From contig NKXK01000036.1 of NCBI GenBank assembly GCA_004379165.1, forward strand, positions 1-63,221: 63,221 nt of DNA, written 5' to 3'. The translations under genes and the position numbers were made by a program. Positions 30,094 to 38,253 of the stretch are shown piece by piece (position 1 is the first letter of the stretch; every line of letters begins with the position of its first letter). Below the pieces are notes generated by a model. That model did no database searches and was not told where the DNA came from. It saw nothing but the letters and a program-made list of their open reading frames with translations. This DNA comes from Rhodocyclaceae bacterium. Its GTDB lineage: Bacteria > Pseudomonadota > Gammaproteobacteria > Burkholderiales > Rhodocyclaceae.

Positions 30094-30819
30094 ATGCTAC
30101 TTCGTCGCACCCTAATTGCCCTCGCCCTAGCTGCCCCGCTGGGATTTGCTCACGCAGGAGACGACCACGGTGCTCCCGTTAAACCCGAAGCGTACTCGCC
30201 GGGCAAGACACTCACCAAATCCGTACAGGCCAGCATCACGCCGGATGGCGCCTTGGCCATCCTGAAAGCCGGCAATCAGCGATTCGTCGCCGGCAAACCA
30301 CTCCAGCGCAACTATAAAAAACAGGTCACGCAAACCGCGCTGGGCCAGTTTCCCTTTGCCAGTGTCGTCGCCTGTATTGACTCACGCTCGGCGCCGGAAC
30401 ACGTTTTTGACTTAGGCGTCGGCGACATCTTTACCGCCCGCGTAGCAGGCAATACAGTCAATGAAGACATCCTTGGTAGCCTAGAGTATGCAGCCAAAGT
30501 GGCTGGGTCACGTGTCATTGTCGTGTTAGGCCACACCAGTTGCGGTGCGATCAAGGGCGCCTGCGATGGCGTCAAGATGGGCAACCTGACAACCCTCCTC
30601 GAAAAATTCCAACCAGCTGTTTCTACTGCAAAGACTTCGGGAGAACGTAATTCACACAATCACGATTTCGTAAACGAGGTCACCGAACTCAACGTCAAGC
30701 AAACCCTGCAAACCATCCGCACCAAGAGCACGATCCTCAAGGAACTGGAAGATAAGGGCAAGATCAAGATTGTTGGTGCGCTGTACGACACCAGTAACGG
30801 CAAGGTCACTTGGTACTGA
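30094..30819 (+). CDS. Exported beta-class carbonic anhydrase
   Basis: 241 residues with a clear signal peptide (cut after FAHA, about 21), so the enzyme should be periplasmic. Zinc ligands are C94 and the CxxC-less pair H147/C150 (HTSCGA), with the Asp96-Arg98 dyad in ACIDSRS; all catalytic residues are intact. It interconverts CO2 and bicarbonate. AAGGAG precedes the ATG. It is a single gene with its own terminator. Codon use and base composition are somewhat more AT-rich than the neighbours, which may hint at acquisition. Confidence 0.92.
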   Translation: MLLRRTLIALALAAPLGFAHAGDDHGAPVKPEAYSPGKTLTKSVQASITPDGALAILKAGNQRFVAGKPLQRNYKKQVTQTALGQFPFASVVACIDSRSAPEHVFDLGVGDIFTARVAGNTVNEDILGSLEYAAKVAGSRVIVVLGHTSCGAIKGACDGVKMGNLTTLLEKFQPAVSTAKTSGERNSHNHDFVNEVTELNVKQTLQTIRTKSTILKELEDKGKIKIVGALYDTSNGKVTWY

Positions 30820-30840
30820 ACCTCTAAGTCTCAGACAGAC

Positions 30841-30865
30841 AAGGCGCCGGCGGGCGCCTTTTTTG
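30841..30865 (+). terminator. Rho-independent terminator after carbonic anhydrase
   Basis: AAGGCGCCGGCGGGCGCCTT followed by TTTTT. Confidence 0.85.
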
Positions 30866-30904
30866 TTCCGCTCCACCCTCCCGCCAGCGTAAAGGCTCTG
30901 GCAA

Positions 30905-31492
30905 CTAATTGACCTGCTCGCGCAGCTCGATAATATGGTCTTGCTGGGATTTTCCGCAGTTGATTTCATCGGCCCTTGAAAGAGCGCTACGTTGAAGCTG
31001 ACATTGCGGCGCCGCCAGTTGTTCGCCACTGCTGAACCAGAAAAAAGCGCCAAACAGCAGGGGAAAGCCGCCGAATAGCTCGAAGCCGATGACCGGCCCC
31101 CAAGTGTTCTGCGTATCATCGATCAGCGCCGCCGGATCGTGGACGCGATGGCGTACCGGCACAGGATCACCCACCTCCTTGTCGCGCTGACTGCCGCCCA
31201 GCCCCTTGAGCCGACGCTCGACGCCATCGGCCGCTACATAGGCGATCTCCGGCGCCTGACTGACGCTGACATTACCCTCCGAATCCTTGACCGGCTCGGC
31301 AACCCAGCCGCTCAGCCGGACTTCAACCAGCGTCGTACTGCCAAGAAACTGCCAGCGCTCCACGGCTGTCACCAGCGCACAGGCTGTGCCGGCCAGGCCA
31401 ATCATCAGACAGCCGACCACCATGCCACGCTCGAAACCTGCCCGCCGCCCGATCAACCAGCCAGCCAACGGGCCAAGAAAGACCGCAGCCAT
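30905..31492 (-). CDS. DUF3592-like membrane protein
   Basis: 195 residues from an ATG at 31492 with no clear ribosome site, so the true start is uncertain. Hydrophobic segments near 1-45 and at about 133-152 flank a soluble beta-rich region containing EIAYVAADGVERRLKG and VGDPVPVRHRVHDPAALIDD, the pattern of DUF3592 proteins. The C-terminus is Cys/Gln-rich and unassigned. Function unknown. It is convergent with the carbonic anhydrase gene. Confidence 0.6.
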   Translation of the reverse strand: MAAVFLGPLAGWLIGRRAGFERGMVVGCLMIGLAGTACALVTAVERWQFLGSTTLVEVRLSGWVAEPVKDSEGNVSVSQAPEIAYVAADGVERRLKGLGGSQRDKEVGDPVPVRHRVHDPAALIDDTQNTWGPVIGFELFGGFPLLFGAFFWFSSGEQLAAPQCQLQRSALSRADEINCGKSQQDHIIELREQVN

Positions 31493-31589
31493 GAAGAGCA
31501 GGAAACAGGTGTCGATCAGGGTTTAATTCATCGCTACCGGCCATGCTCCACTTGAGTTTTCAGCGCATCATGCCACGGGTGCATTGATC

Positions 31590-31614
31590 TGCGGTCAACC
31601 CGAAATCGCCAAAA
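31590..31614 (+). repeat. Dispersed ~30-bp repeat, intergenic copy near clpB
   Basis: TGCGGTCAACCCGAAATCGC then CAAAAT, with two bases lost in the A-run relative to other copies. Confidence 0.6.
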
Positions 31615-31660
31615 TCTGGCCAGAAGGACCGCCAAGGAACGAAGAACTACTGGCGTGATC

Positions 31661-31690
31661 GTGATCCCCGCCTGCGCGGGTATGACGCCA
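31661..31690. repeat. REP-like palindrome
   Basis: ATCCCCGCCTGCGCGGGTAT with GTG/GACG flanks is a short inverted repeat (CCCGC-CTGC-GCGGG). It resembles the extragenic palindromes (ATTCCCGC..GCGGGAAT) common in proteobacteria. With the adjacent dispersed-repeat copy it fills the 287-base gap downstream of clpB. Confidence 0.5.
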
Positions 31691-31730
31691 ACGGGAACGC
31701 TCGCGTTTCGCTGATTACCAGAAGCTTGCG

Positions 31731-31756
31731 AAAAAACGGGCACCCTCAGGTGCCCG
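31731..31756 (-). terminator. Rho-independent terminator after clpB
   Basis: On the minus strand CGGGCACC-TGAG-GGTGCCCG is followed by a T-run. Confidence 0.8.
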
Positions 31757-31779
31757 GAGTCCGGACTTTCAGAAGTTGC

Positions 31780-34359
31780 TTAGCTGTTGAAGCGGATGAT
31801 GCCGTTTTCGCAGCTGACGCGAACGGTGTCCTTGGCGGCAAACTTGCCTTCGAGGATGGCGCGCGCCAGGGGATTCTCGATCTGCTGCTGGATAGCGCGC
31901 TTCAGCGGGCGAGCACCGAAGACCGGATCGAAGCCAGCCTTGGCCAGTTCGGACAGGGCGCTGTCTTCGACGACGATCCCCATCTCCAGCTGTGCCAGCC
32001 GCTTTTCGAGATAGCCGAGCTGTATCTTCGCAATACCGGCAATGTGCTGCTCGTCGAGGCTGTGGAAGACCACCACTTCGTCGATGCGGTTGATGAACTC
32101 CGGCCGGAAATAGGTTTTCACCTCGGCCATCACCGCGACCTTGACCACCCCATAGTCGTTCCCCGCCATCTGCTGGATCATCTGACTGCCGAGGTTGGAG
32201 GTCATGACGATCACCGTGTTCTTGAAATCAACGGTGCGCCCCTGGCCATCGGTCATCCGGCCATCGTCCAGTACCTGTAGCAGGACGTTGAAGACATCCG
32301 GGTGGGCCTTTTCGACTTCATCGAGCAGGATCACCGAGTATGGTTTGCGACGTACGGCCTCGGTCAGGTAACCGCCCTCCTCGTAGCCGACATAGCCCGG
32401 CGGTGCGCCGATCAGGCGGGCGACTGAGTGTTTCTCCATGAACTCGCTCATGTCGATGCGGATCAGATGTTCCTCGCTGTCGAACATGAATTCGGCCAGC
32501 GCCTTGCATAGTTCGGTCTTGCCGACACCGGTCGGGCCGAGGAAGAGGAAGGAGCCGTAGGGACGATTCGGGTCTGCCAACCCGGCGCGCGAGCGGCGGA
32601 TGGCATCGGAGACAAGGCGCACGGCCTCGTCCTGGCCGACGACACGGTGGTGCAGGCGCTCTTCCATCTTCAGCAGCTTGTCGCGCTCGCCCTGCATCAT
32701 CTTGCTGACTGGGATGCCGGTGGCGCGTGACACCACTTCGGCGATCTCCTCGGCGCCGACCTGGGTGCGCAGCAATTTGTTTTTTGGCGCCTTTTCCGGG
32801 TCGACCGCATCCGCTGCCTTGAGTTGAGTTTCGAGTTGCGGCAGCTTGCCATATTGCAGTTCGGCCACCTTGTCGAGCTTGCCTTCACGCTGCAACTTGG
32901 CGATGTCCGCCCGCAACTTGTCGATCTCTTCCTTGATCTGGGCCGAACCGAGCACGGCAGACTTTTCCGCCTTCCAGATTTCTTCCAGATCGGAATACTC
33001 CTTCTGCAACTTGACCAGTTCGTCTTCGATCAGGCCAAGACGCTTCTGCGAGGCCTCGTCCTTCTCGCGCTTGACGGCTTCGCGCTCGATCTTGAGCTGA
33101 ATCATCCGGCGGTCAAGCTTGTCCATCACCTCCGGCTTGGAATCGATCTCCATCTTGATCCGCGCCGCCGCTTCGTCGATCAGGTCGATCGCCTTGTCCG
33201 GCAGGAAGCGATCGGTAATGTAGCGATGGCTCAGTTCGGCCGCGGCAACAATCGCCGGGTCGGTGATATCGACACCGTGGTGCAGTTCATAACGCTCCTG
33301 CAGACCGCGCAGGATGGCAATGGTGCTTTCGACGCTCGGCTCATCGACCAGCACTTTCTGGAAGCGGCGCTCGAGTGCAGCGTCCTTCTCGATGTACTTG
33401 CGGTATTCATCCAGCGTCGTCGCGCCGATGCAGTGCAGTTCGCCGCGGGCCAGCGCCGGCTTGAGCATGTTGCCGGCGTCGATGGCGCCTTCGGCCTTGC
33501 CGGCACCGACCATGGTATGGATTTCGTCGATGAACAGGATGATGCGGCCTTCGTCCTGCGCCACTTCCTTGAGCACCGCCTTCAGGCGCTCCTCGAATTC
33601 GCCACGATATTTGGCACCGGCAAGCAGCCCGGCCATGTCAAGGACCAGCACCTTTTTGCCCTTCAGTGTTTCCGGCACCTCGTCATTGACGATACGCTGG
33701 GCGAGTCCCTCGACGATGGCGGTCTTGCCGACGCCCGGCTCGCCGATCAGCACCGGGTTGTTCTTGGTACGGCGCTGCAGGATCTGGATGGCGCGGCGGA
33801 TTTCGTCGTCGCGACCGATCACCGGGTCGAGCTTGCCCTGTGCGGCACGCTCGGTGAGGTCGATACAGTATTTTTTCAGCGATTCGCGCTGGCCTTCGGC
33901 TTCCTGCGAATCAACGCCCTGACCGCCGCGTACGGCCATGATCGCGGCTTCGATGGCTTTGCGTGACAGGCCATGCTGCTTGGCAATGCGCCCCGTCTCG
34001 TTCTTGTCATCGCAAAGGGCAAGCAGGAACATTTCACTGGCGATGAACTGGTCGCCGCGCTTTTGCGCTTCCTTATCGGTCAGATTGAGCAGATTCCCCA
34101 GGTCGCGGCCGACGGAAACGTCGCCGCCATGCCCTTCAACCTTGGGCAGGCGACTCAAGGCACCTTCAAGGTCGCGTTTCAGCGCCGGCACATTGACACC
34201 GGCCCGCGACAACAATGACGCCGTGCCGCCGTCGTCCTGATTGATCAGCGCCAGCAGCAGGTGCTGTGGCTCGATGAATTGCTGGTCGTTGCCGTTGGCA
34301 AGACTTTGGGCATCGGCCAGTGCCTGCTGGAACTTGGTGGTGAACTTGTCGATACGCAT
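31780..34359 (-). CDS. clpB: Disaggregating AAA+ chaperone ClpB
   Basis: 859 residues. In order: an N-terminal repeat domain (1-145), AAA-1 with [15 protein letters not shown] (Walker A about 206), the coiled-coil middle domain (about 400-525) that distinguishes ClpB from ClpA, and AAA-2 with [17 protein letters not shown]. It rescues aggregated proteins with DnaK. Residues about 517-526 ([10 protein letters not shown]), at the junction after the middle domain, are encoded by a dispersed-repeat copy. A sigma-32-like promoter lies upstream. Confidence 0.97.
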   Translation of the reverse strand: MRIDKFTTKFQQALADAQSLANGNDQQFIEPQHLLLALINQDDGGTASLLSRAGVNVPALKRDLEGALSRLPKVEGHGGDVSVGRDLGNLLNLTDKEAQKRGDQFIASEMFLLALCDDKNETGRIAKQHGLSRKAIEAAIMAVRGGQGVDSQEAEGQRESLKKYCIDLTERAAQGKLDPVIGRDDEIRRAIQILQRRTKNNPVLIGEPGVGKTAIVEGLAQRIVNDEVPETLKGKKVLVLDMAGLLAGAKYRGEFEERLKAVLKEVAQDEGRIILFIDEIHTMVGAGKAEGAIDAGNMLKPALARGELHCIGATTLDEYRKYIEKDAALERRFQKVLVDEPSVESTIAILRGLQERYELHHGVDITDPAIVAAAELSHRYITDRFLPDKAIDLIDEAAARIKMEIDSKPEVMDKLDRRMIQLKIEREAVKREKDEASQKRLGLIEDELVKLQKEYSDLEEIWKAEKSAVLGSAQIKEEIDKLRADIAKLQREGKLDKVAELQYGKLPQLETQLKAADAVDPEKAPKNKLLRTQVGAEEIAEVVSRATGIPVSKMMQGERDKLLKMEERLHHRVVGQDEAVRLVSDAIRRSRAGLADPNRPYGSFLFLGPTGVGKTELCKALAEFMFDSEEHLIRIDMSEFMEKHSVARLIGAPPGYVGYEEGGYLTEAVRRKPYSVILLDEVEKAHPDVFNVLLQVLDDGRMTDGQGRTVDFKNTVIVMTSNLGSQMIQQMAGNDYGVVKVAVMAEVKTYFRPEFINRIDEVVVFHSLDEQHIAGIAKIQLGYLEKRLAQLEMGIVVEDSALSELAKAGFDPVFGARPLKRAIQQQIENPLARAILEGKFAAKDTVRVSCENGIIRFNS
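32781..32810 (-). repeat. Dispersed ~30-bp repeat, copy inside clpB
   Basis: TTTTTGGCGCCTTTTCCGGG then TCGACCGCAT; encodes VDPEKAPK in the clpB frame. Confidence 0.65.
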
Positions 34360-34394
34360 CGTGCTCTCCCGTCGGAAATGTTTTGATGCACTTC

Positions 34395-34424
34395 AGATGC
34401 GGACAGCTTGGCGCATTTCAATCC
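34395..34424 (-). promoter_or_regulatory. Sigma-32 (heat shock) type promoter of clpB
   Basis: On the minus strand ATTGAAA, 13 bases, then CCGCATCT. This compares well with the sigma-32 consensus CTTGAAA-N13/14-CCCCATnT. The predicted start is about 25-30 bases before the clpB ATG. Confidence 0.55.
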
Positions 34425-34566
34425 CTGCTGCGGTGAACCTTAAAAATTGCCTGAAATTCATTGATTCCCCGACTAGAATCCCTTCTGGAAAGATAGCAAT
34501 TTTCAGAATATAACTAAAGTCGTACTTGCCAGCATCGGAGGTGGAGGCTATGGCACACAGTGTGGA

Positions 34567-36186
34567 ATGAGTTTACGCGGCAAACTGACCGCCATGACAA
34601 TCGGGACAATTCTTGCCTTGGTTGCCCTGTTCTCGGTGCTGCTAATCAGCAGCAAGAGCCAGATGATGCAAGACCGCCAGGCCAAGGTGCGTAACCTGGT
34701 TGAAGTTGCCCATGCCACGGTCGCGTATTACGAAATGGAAGCGAGCTCCGGCAAGATGAGTGTCGAGGACGCCAAGCAGGCAGCGATCAACGCCGTCAAG
34801 GCGATGCGATACGACAAGATCGAGTACTTCTGGATCAATGACCTCAACGACCTGATGGTCATGCACCCGATCAAGCCCGAACTGGACGGCAAGAAGCTCG
34901 ACCAGCTCAAGGACAAGAACGGCAAGTTCCTGTTTGCCGAATTCAACAAGGTGGTCAAGGCGCAGGGTGAGGGTTTTGTTGATTACCTGTGGCCGAAGCC
35001 GGGGGCTGAAGAAGGCGTGCCCAAGATCTCCTTCGTCAAGGGCTTCACGCCCTGGGGCTGGGTCATCGGTTCCGGCATCTACACCGACGATGTCGACGCC
35101 AAGTTCCGTAGCGATGCGCTCAAGCTGATGCTGTGGGGGTTGGCGATTGGTGGTGGGCTGGCGATTGCGTTGCTGCTCCTCTCCCGTAACATCATCAATA
35201 CGCTGGGCGGCGACCCCGTCGAGGCGACGGCGATCACCAAGCGCATTGCTGCCGGTGATCTTTCTGCGCATGTGCAGTGTGCCAATAGCAATCCGGACAG
35301 CCTGCTTTCCAACATCAGCGCTATGCAGGACACGCTGCGCACGATGATCCGCACCGTCGTCGGCAACGCCGAGCAGGTCGCCTCGGCGGCCGACCGGCTG
35401 TTCACCGCATCCGAAGAAGTTGCCAACAAGGCCCGCCGGCAAAGCGATGCCGCGTCGTCCATGGCCGCCTCGGTCGAGGAAATGGCTGTCAGTATCGACC
35501 AGGTCAAGGAGAACGCCAGCGAGGCCCACGGCATTTCACAGGAAGCCGGTGCCATTTCCGAGGAAGGCGCAGCGGTCATTCACAATGCCGCCAACGAGAT
35601 GCGCAAGATTTCGGAGGCAGTGCAGTCCTCGACGGCCATCGTTGAAGACCTCGGCCGGCAGTCCGATCAAATCACTTCCATCGTCAACACGATCCGCGAA
35701 ATTGCCGACCAGACCAACCTGCTCGCCCTCAATGCCGCCATCGAGGCCGCCCGCGCCGGCGAACAGGGCCGCGGCTTCGCCGTGGTTGCCGACGAGGTTC
35801 GCAAGCTGGCAGAACGCACCAGCCTCTCGACCACCGAAATCGCCGGCATGGTGACACGGATTCAGGGCGGTGCCCGCAGCGCCGTCAGCAGCATGCAATC
35901 CGGCGTCACTCAGGTCAGCAACGGCGTCGACCTTGCCAATCGTGCGGGCGATTCGATCGAGCGCATCCGCGATGGCGCCCAGCGCGTCACCCAAGTGGTC
36001 AACGGCATCTCCGACTCGATTTCCGAACAAAGCATGGCCAGCAACGAAATCGCCCACCAACTGGAAACCATCGCCCAAATGTCCGAAGAAAGTGCCCTGG
36101 CCGTCCGCCACACCGCCGATGCCGCACGCGAACTACACTCGCTTTCGGCATCTCTGCACAAGGCAGTGGCCGAGTTCAAGACCTGA
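34567..36186 (+). CDS. Methyl-accepting chemotaxis protein with single Cache sensor
   Basis: 539 residues. TM1 (about 10-28) and TM2 (about 187-207) enclose a periplasmic single-Cache domain ([20 protein letters not shown], then [18 protein letters not shown]), typical for small organic acid ligands. A HAMP region and a long coiled coil follow, with the conserved signalling tip [20 protein letters not shown]. No C-terminal CheR-tether pentapeptide is visible. It reports to CheA, which is not in the window. It is a single gene with its own terminator. Confidence 0.94.
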   Translation: MSLRGKLTAMTIGTILALVALFSVLLISSKSQMMQDRQAKVRNLVEVAHATVAYYEMEASSGKMSVEDAKQAAINAVKAMRYDKIEYFWINDLNDLMVMHPIKPELDGKKLDQLKDKNGKFLFAEFNKVVKAQGEGFVDYLWPKPGAEEGVPKISFVKGFTPWGWVIGSGIYTDDVDAKFRSDALKLMLWGLAIGGGLAIALLLLSRNIINTLGGDPVEATAITKRIAAGDLSAHVQCANSNPDSLLSNISAMQDTLRTMIRTVVGNAEQVASAADRLFTASEEVANKARRQSDAASSMAASVEEMAVSIDQVKENASEAHGISQEAGAISEEGAAVIHNAANEMRKISEAVQSSTAIVEDLGRQSDQITSIVNTIREIADQTNLLALNAAIEAARAGEQGRGFAVVADEVRKLAERTSLSTTEIAGMVTRIQGGARSAVSSMQSGVTQVSNGVDLANRAGDSIERIRDGAQRVTQVVNGISDSISEQSMASNEIAHQLETIAQMSEESALAVRHTADAARELHSLSASLHKAVAEFKT

Positions 36187-36206
36187 TAATTCAGACGTCC
36201 GTAAGC

Positions 36207-36233
36207 AAAAAAGGAGGCACAGCCTCCTTTTTT
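36207..36233. terminator. Bidirectional terminator between MCP and nosL-like genes
   Basis: AAAAAAGGAGGC-ACA-GCCTCCTTTTTT, symmetrical with A- and T-runs, between convergent genes. Confidence 0.85.
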
Positions 36234-36254
36234 CGTATCCGGCGGAGAAAACGT

Positions 36255-36734
36255 TCAGAACTTTCCGTCGTCCAGGTCGTAGGGCAGCTTTGGCCCGATC
36301 TGGTCAAAGGCCAGAATGCGCTTTCCCTTGTGCTCCTTGATGAAGTCATCAGCATCTGCCCGTGTCGCCAAGGGCAGCAACTCGTGGCCCATCGGCCCCA
36401 GAACATCCGAACCGGTCACAAATAGCGACTTGCGCGCATCGATCCGTTCCAGATTGTAGTAATCGGTCACGAAGATACCGGCGATGTATTCCTTGCGATG
36501 CTTGGGCGCAAATTTCGGCAGATCGTTCAGGAACTTGAACATATCCTTGGCGCCATCGAAGAAATGCGCGTGACCATCCTTCCAGGTCACCACGGCAACC
36601 CAGTTCGGATATTTTGAAACCAGCATGCCACAGACCGGGCAAAGATCCTTCGGACCGGGCTTGGGTGGCACCTGGGCGAAGACGAGGCTGGCACACAGCG
36701 CCAGCCCGATACCGAGTAGCGTCCGACGCAGCAT
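36255..36734 (-). CDS. nosL: NosL-type copper-binding protein 1
   Basis: 159 residues from the ATG at 36734. A signal peptide (1-20) precedes CPVCGM (32-37), the Cu(I)-binding core of NosL. DGHAHFFDGAKDMFKF and DYYNLERIDARKSLFV are conserved in the family, which supplies copper to nitrous oxide reductase. It lacks the usual lipoprotein Cys. Its start overlaps the stop of the second NosL-like gene (TGATG). No nosZ is in the window, so the copper client may be elsewhere or different. Confidence 0.88.
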   Translation of the reverse strand: MLRRTLLGIGLALCASLVFAQVPPKPGPKDLCPVCGMLVSKYPNWVAVVTWKDGHAHFFDGAKDMFKFLNDLPKFAPKHRKEYIAGIFVTDYYNLERIDARKSLFVTGSDVLGPMGHELLPLATRADADDFIKEHKGKRILAFDQIGPKLPYDLDDGKF

Positions 36735-37339
36735 CAACCCTTCTTCATTTCTGCCGCGCGCTTGCGGCGTTCTTCGCGGTTCTTGCGGATCATCGCCACA
36801 TCCGTGGCCATGTCGAGATAGGACTCGCGCAAGGCATCGTCAAATTTGGCCAAGGTACCGCCGTGCTTGCCCTGAAACTCCTTGGCCACATCGACCGAAG
36901 CAAAGGAATGCTTGCTGCGCTTGGTCATCGCATGTTTCAACTCGGCGCCAATGAGGTAAGTGAGTTGATCAACCGGTACCAGCGGGCGCGGCTCGAGCGT
37001 CGAACCGTAATCCGGCCCCCAGATTGTCTTTGGCTCGCGGTCGATATTGACGCCCAGACTGAGCCCGAGACAGTGAATCGAGCATATGCCGTCGGCGAGG
37101 TCATCCGAGTATTGAACCAGCATGCGGGCACGGTGGTGCTCCTTGCGATCCATACCGCAGTACGGGCATTTCGGATATTTTTCGAATTCGTTTTCCAGCG
37201 GCTTGGCATCTGCCGGCTTTTTCGGGATGAACTGGTTAGGGGTACCGTCGGCTTCGCACGCAGCAGCGTGGGCGGATTGCGTTGTACCCGCAGCCAGACC
37301 GGCCAGGGCGGAGATTTTCAGGAGATCGCGACGCTTCAT
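36734..37339 (-). CDS. NosL-type protein 2 with Tat-like signal
   Basis: 201 residues. The N-terminus MKRRDLLKISALAGLAAG looks like a Tat signal (twin Arg). CPYCGM (58-63) and later GICSIHCLG provide Cys and His ligands. The middle part TKRSKHSFASVDVAKEFQGK resembles NosL. The C-terminus is a charged helix (RKNREERRKRAAEMKKG). It is translationally coupled to NosL 1 downstream. A 17-base palindrome lies 65-81 bases upstream, a candidate redox-regulator site. Confidence 0.82.
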   Translation of the reverse strand: MKRRDLLKISALAGLAAGTTQSAHAAACEADGTPNQFIPKKPADAKPLENEFEKYPKCPYCGMDRKEHHRARMLVQYSDDLADGICSIHCLGLSLGVNIDREPKTIWGPDYGSTLEPRPLVPVDQLTYLIGAELKHAMTKRSKHSFASVDVAKEFQGKHGGTLAKFDDALRESYLDMATDVAMIRKNREERRKRAAEMKKG

Positions 37340-37403
37340 GGATTTTGCTCCATCGTGAGATTGACTGACCCCGGAATATTAGCGCCAGTTAATCAATAGA
37401 CCC

Positions 37404-37420
37404 TGCGACATAGTGTCGCA
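37404..37420. promoter_or_regulatory. RegA/RoxR-like palindrome upstream of nosL pair
   Basis: TGCGACATAGTGTCGCA, a 7-3-7 perfect inverted repeat. An identical copy occurs at 55452-55468. It fits the GCGNC-N5-GNCGC form reported for RegA/PrrA-type regulators; the assignment is inference. Confidence 0.5.
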
Positions 37421-37421
37421 G

Positions 37422-38123
37422 TCAACCGATCAGACGATGCATCACGATGTAGTAACTGATGCCTTGCCAGAATGTAGATAACCCGAGGGCGATGACAAAA
37501 ACAGCCGCCCCCTTCAACAACCACCCCCGCAGTCGCGGCCCCAGTTTGCCGAAGAGAAAAGACGCCGACAGCATCGACGGCAGGGTTCCGGCCCCGAAGG
37601 CCAGCATCAGCAAACCGCCCTCGACAATCGAAGGCGCGGTTGTCGCCTTGACAGCCATCGCCATCGTCATCGAACATGGCATCAAACCGTTGATTGCGCC
37701 ACCGATCAGGGCGCCGAGCACCGGCCCGCGCTGCGTCGCCAACCCGAACTGTTTGCGCAGCCAGGCAATGGGTGCGAATCCCAGGCTGTTCCGCCAGGAC
37801 GACACGCCTAACAAATCCAGTCCAAGCAGGATGACCACTACGCCGGCGACGATCTGCAACACCCCCTGAAACTTGCCGAACTCGCCGGTGGACACCAGCA
37901 CCGCGCCAATCGCTGCGGCGATCAGGCCGACTACCGCATACACACTGACGCGCGCCGCGTGATATGCCAGATACGGCCAGATGCCCTTGGCGCCAAGGCG
38001 GATGAAAAACGCCGACACCAGTCCGCCACACATCCCCAGACAATGCCCGCTGCCCAGCACGCCGGTCATGAAAGCCAGCCAGTAGGAGAACTCGACGAGC
38101 GTTTGGTGATGTGAATGATCCAT
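37422..38123 (-). CDS. SafE/TauE-like membrane protein (UreH_2/DsbD_2 type)
   Basis: 233 residues from the ATG at 38123, with about six transmembrane helices. GHCLGMCGG (26-34) in the first helix and LMPCSMTMAMAV later are the paired Cys/Pro motifs of the sulfite-exporter/DsbD-like family. Such proteins often sit near ccoGHIS or nos genes and are thought to move reductant or copper across the membrane, without firm proof. A partial FNR-like site lies 55-68 bases upstream. Confidence 0.85.
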   Translation of the reverse strand: MDHSHHQTLVEFSYWLAFMTGVLGSGHCLGMCGGLVSAFFIRLGAKGIWPYLAYHAARVSVYAVVGLIAAAIGAVLVSTGEFGKFQGVLQIVAGVVVILLGLDLLGVSSWRNSLGFAPIAWLRKQFGLATQRGPVLGALIGGAINGLMPCSMTMAMAVKATTAPSIVEGGLLMLAFGAGTLPSMLSASFLFGKLGPRLRGWLLKGAAVFVIALGLSTFWQGISYYIVMHRLIG

Positions 38124-38177
38124 GCCGGGGATCCTGTGAGTGTCCGGCAGTCTAGCAAACTCCCGGACCGGCAATGC

Positions 38178-38191
38178 TTGATACAGGTCAG
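38178..38191. promoter_or_regulatory. Partial FNR/Anr-like box
   Basis: TTGAT-ACAG-GTCAG: the first half is consensus, the second is imperfect (ATCAA expected). It lies 55-68 bases upstream of the SafE-like gene. Confidence 0.35.
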
Positions 38192-38204
38192 CCAGCGCGA
38201 AATG

Positions 38205-38230
38205 AAAAACGCCACGGACAAGCCGTGGCG
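38205..38230 (-). terminator. Terminator after TonB receptor gene
   Basis: The hairpin CGCCACGG-CTTGT-CCGTGGCG on the minus strand is followed by a T-run. Confidence 0.75.
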
Positions 38231-38253
38231 CCTTGAACTCGATCCTTTACGGA

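Noticed and set aside
34503..34535. Sigma-28 promoter before the chemoreceptor gene (TAAA with 15-base spacer)
   Set aside because: The -10 part (ATCGGAGG) is a poor match to GCCGATAA.
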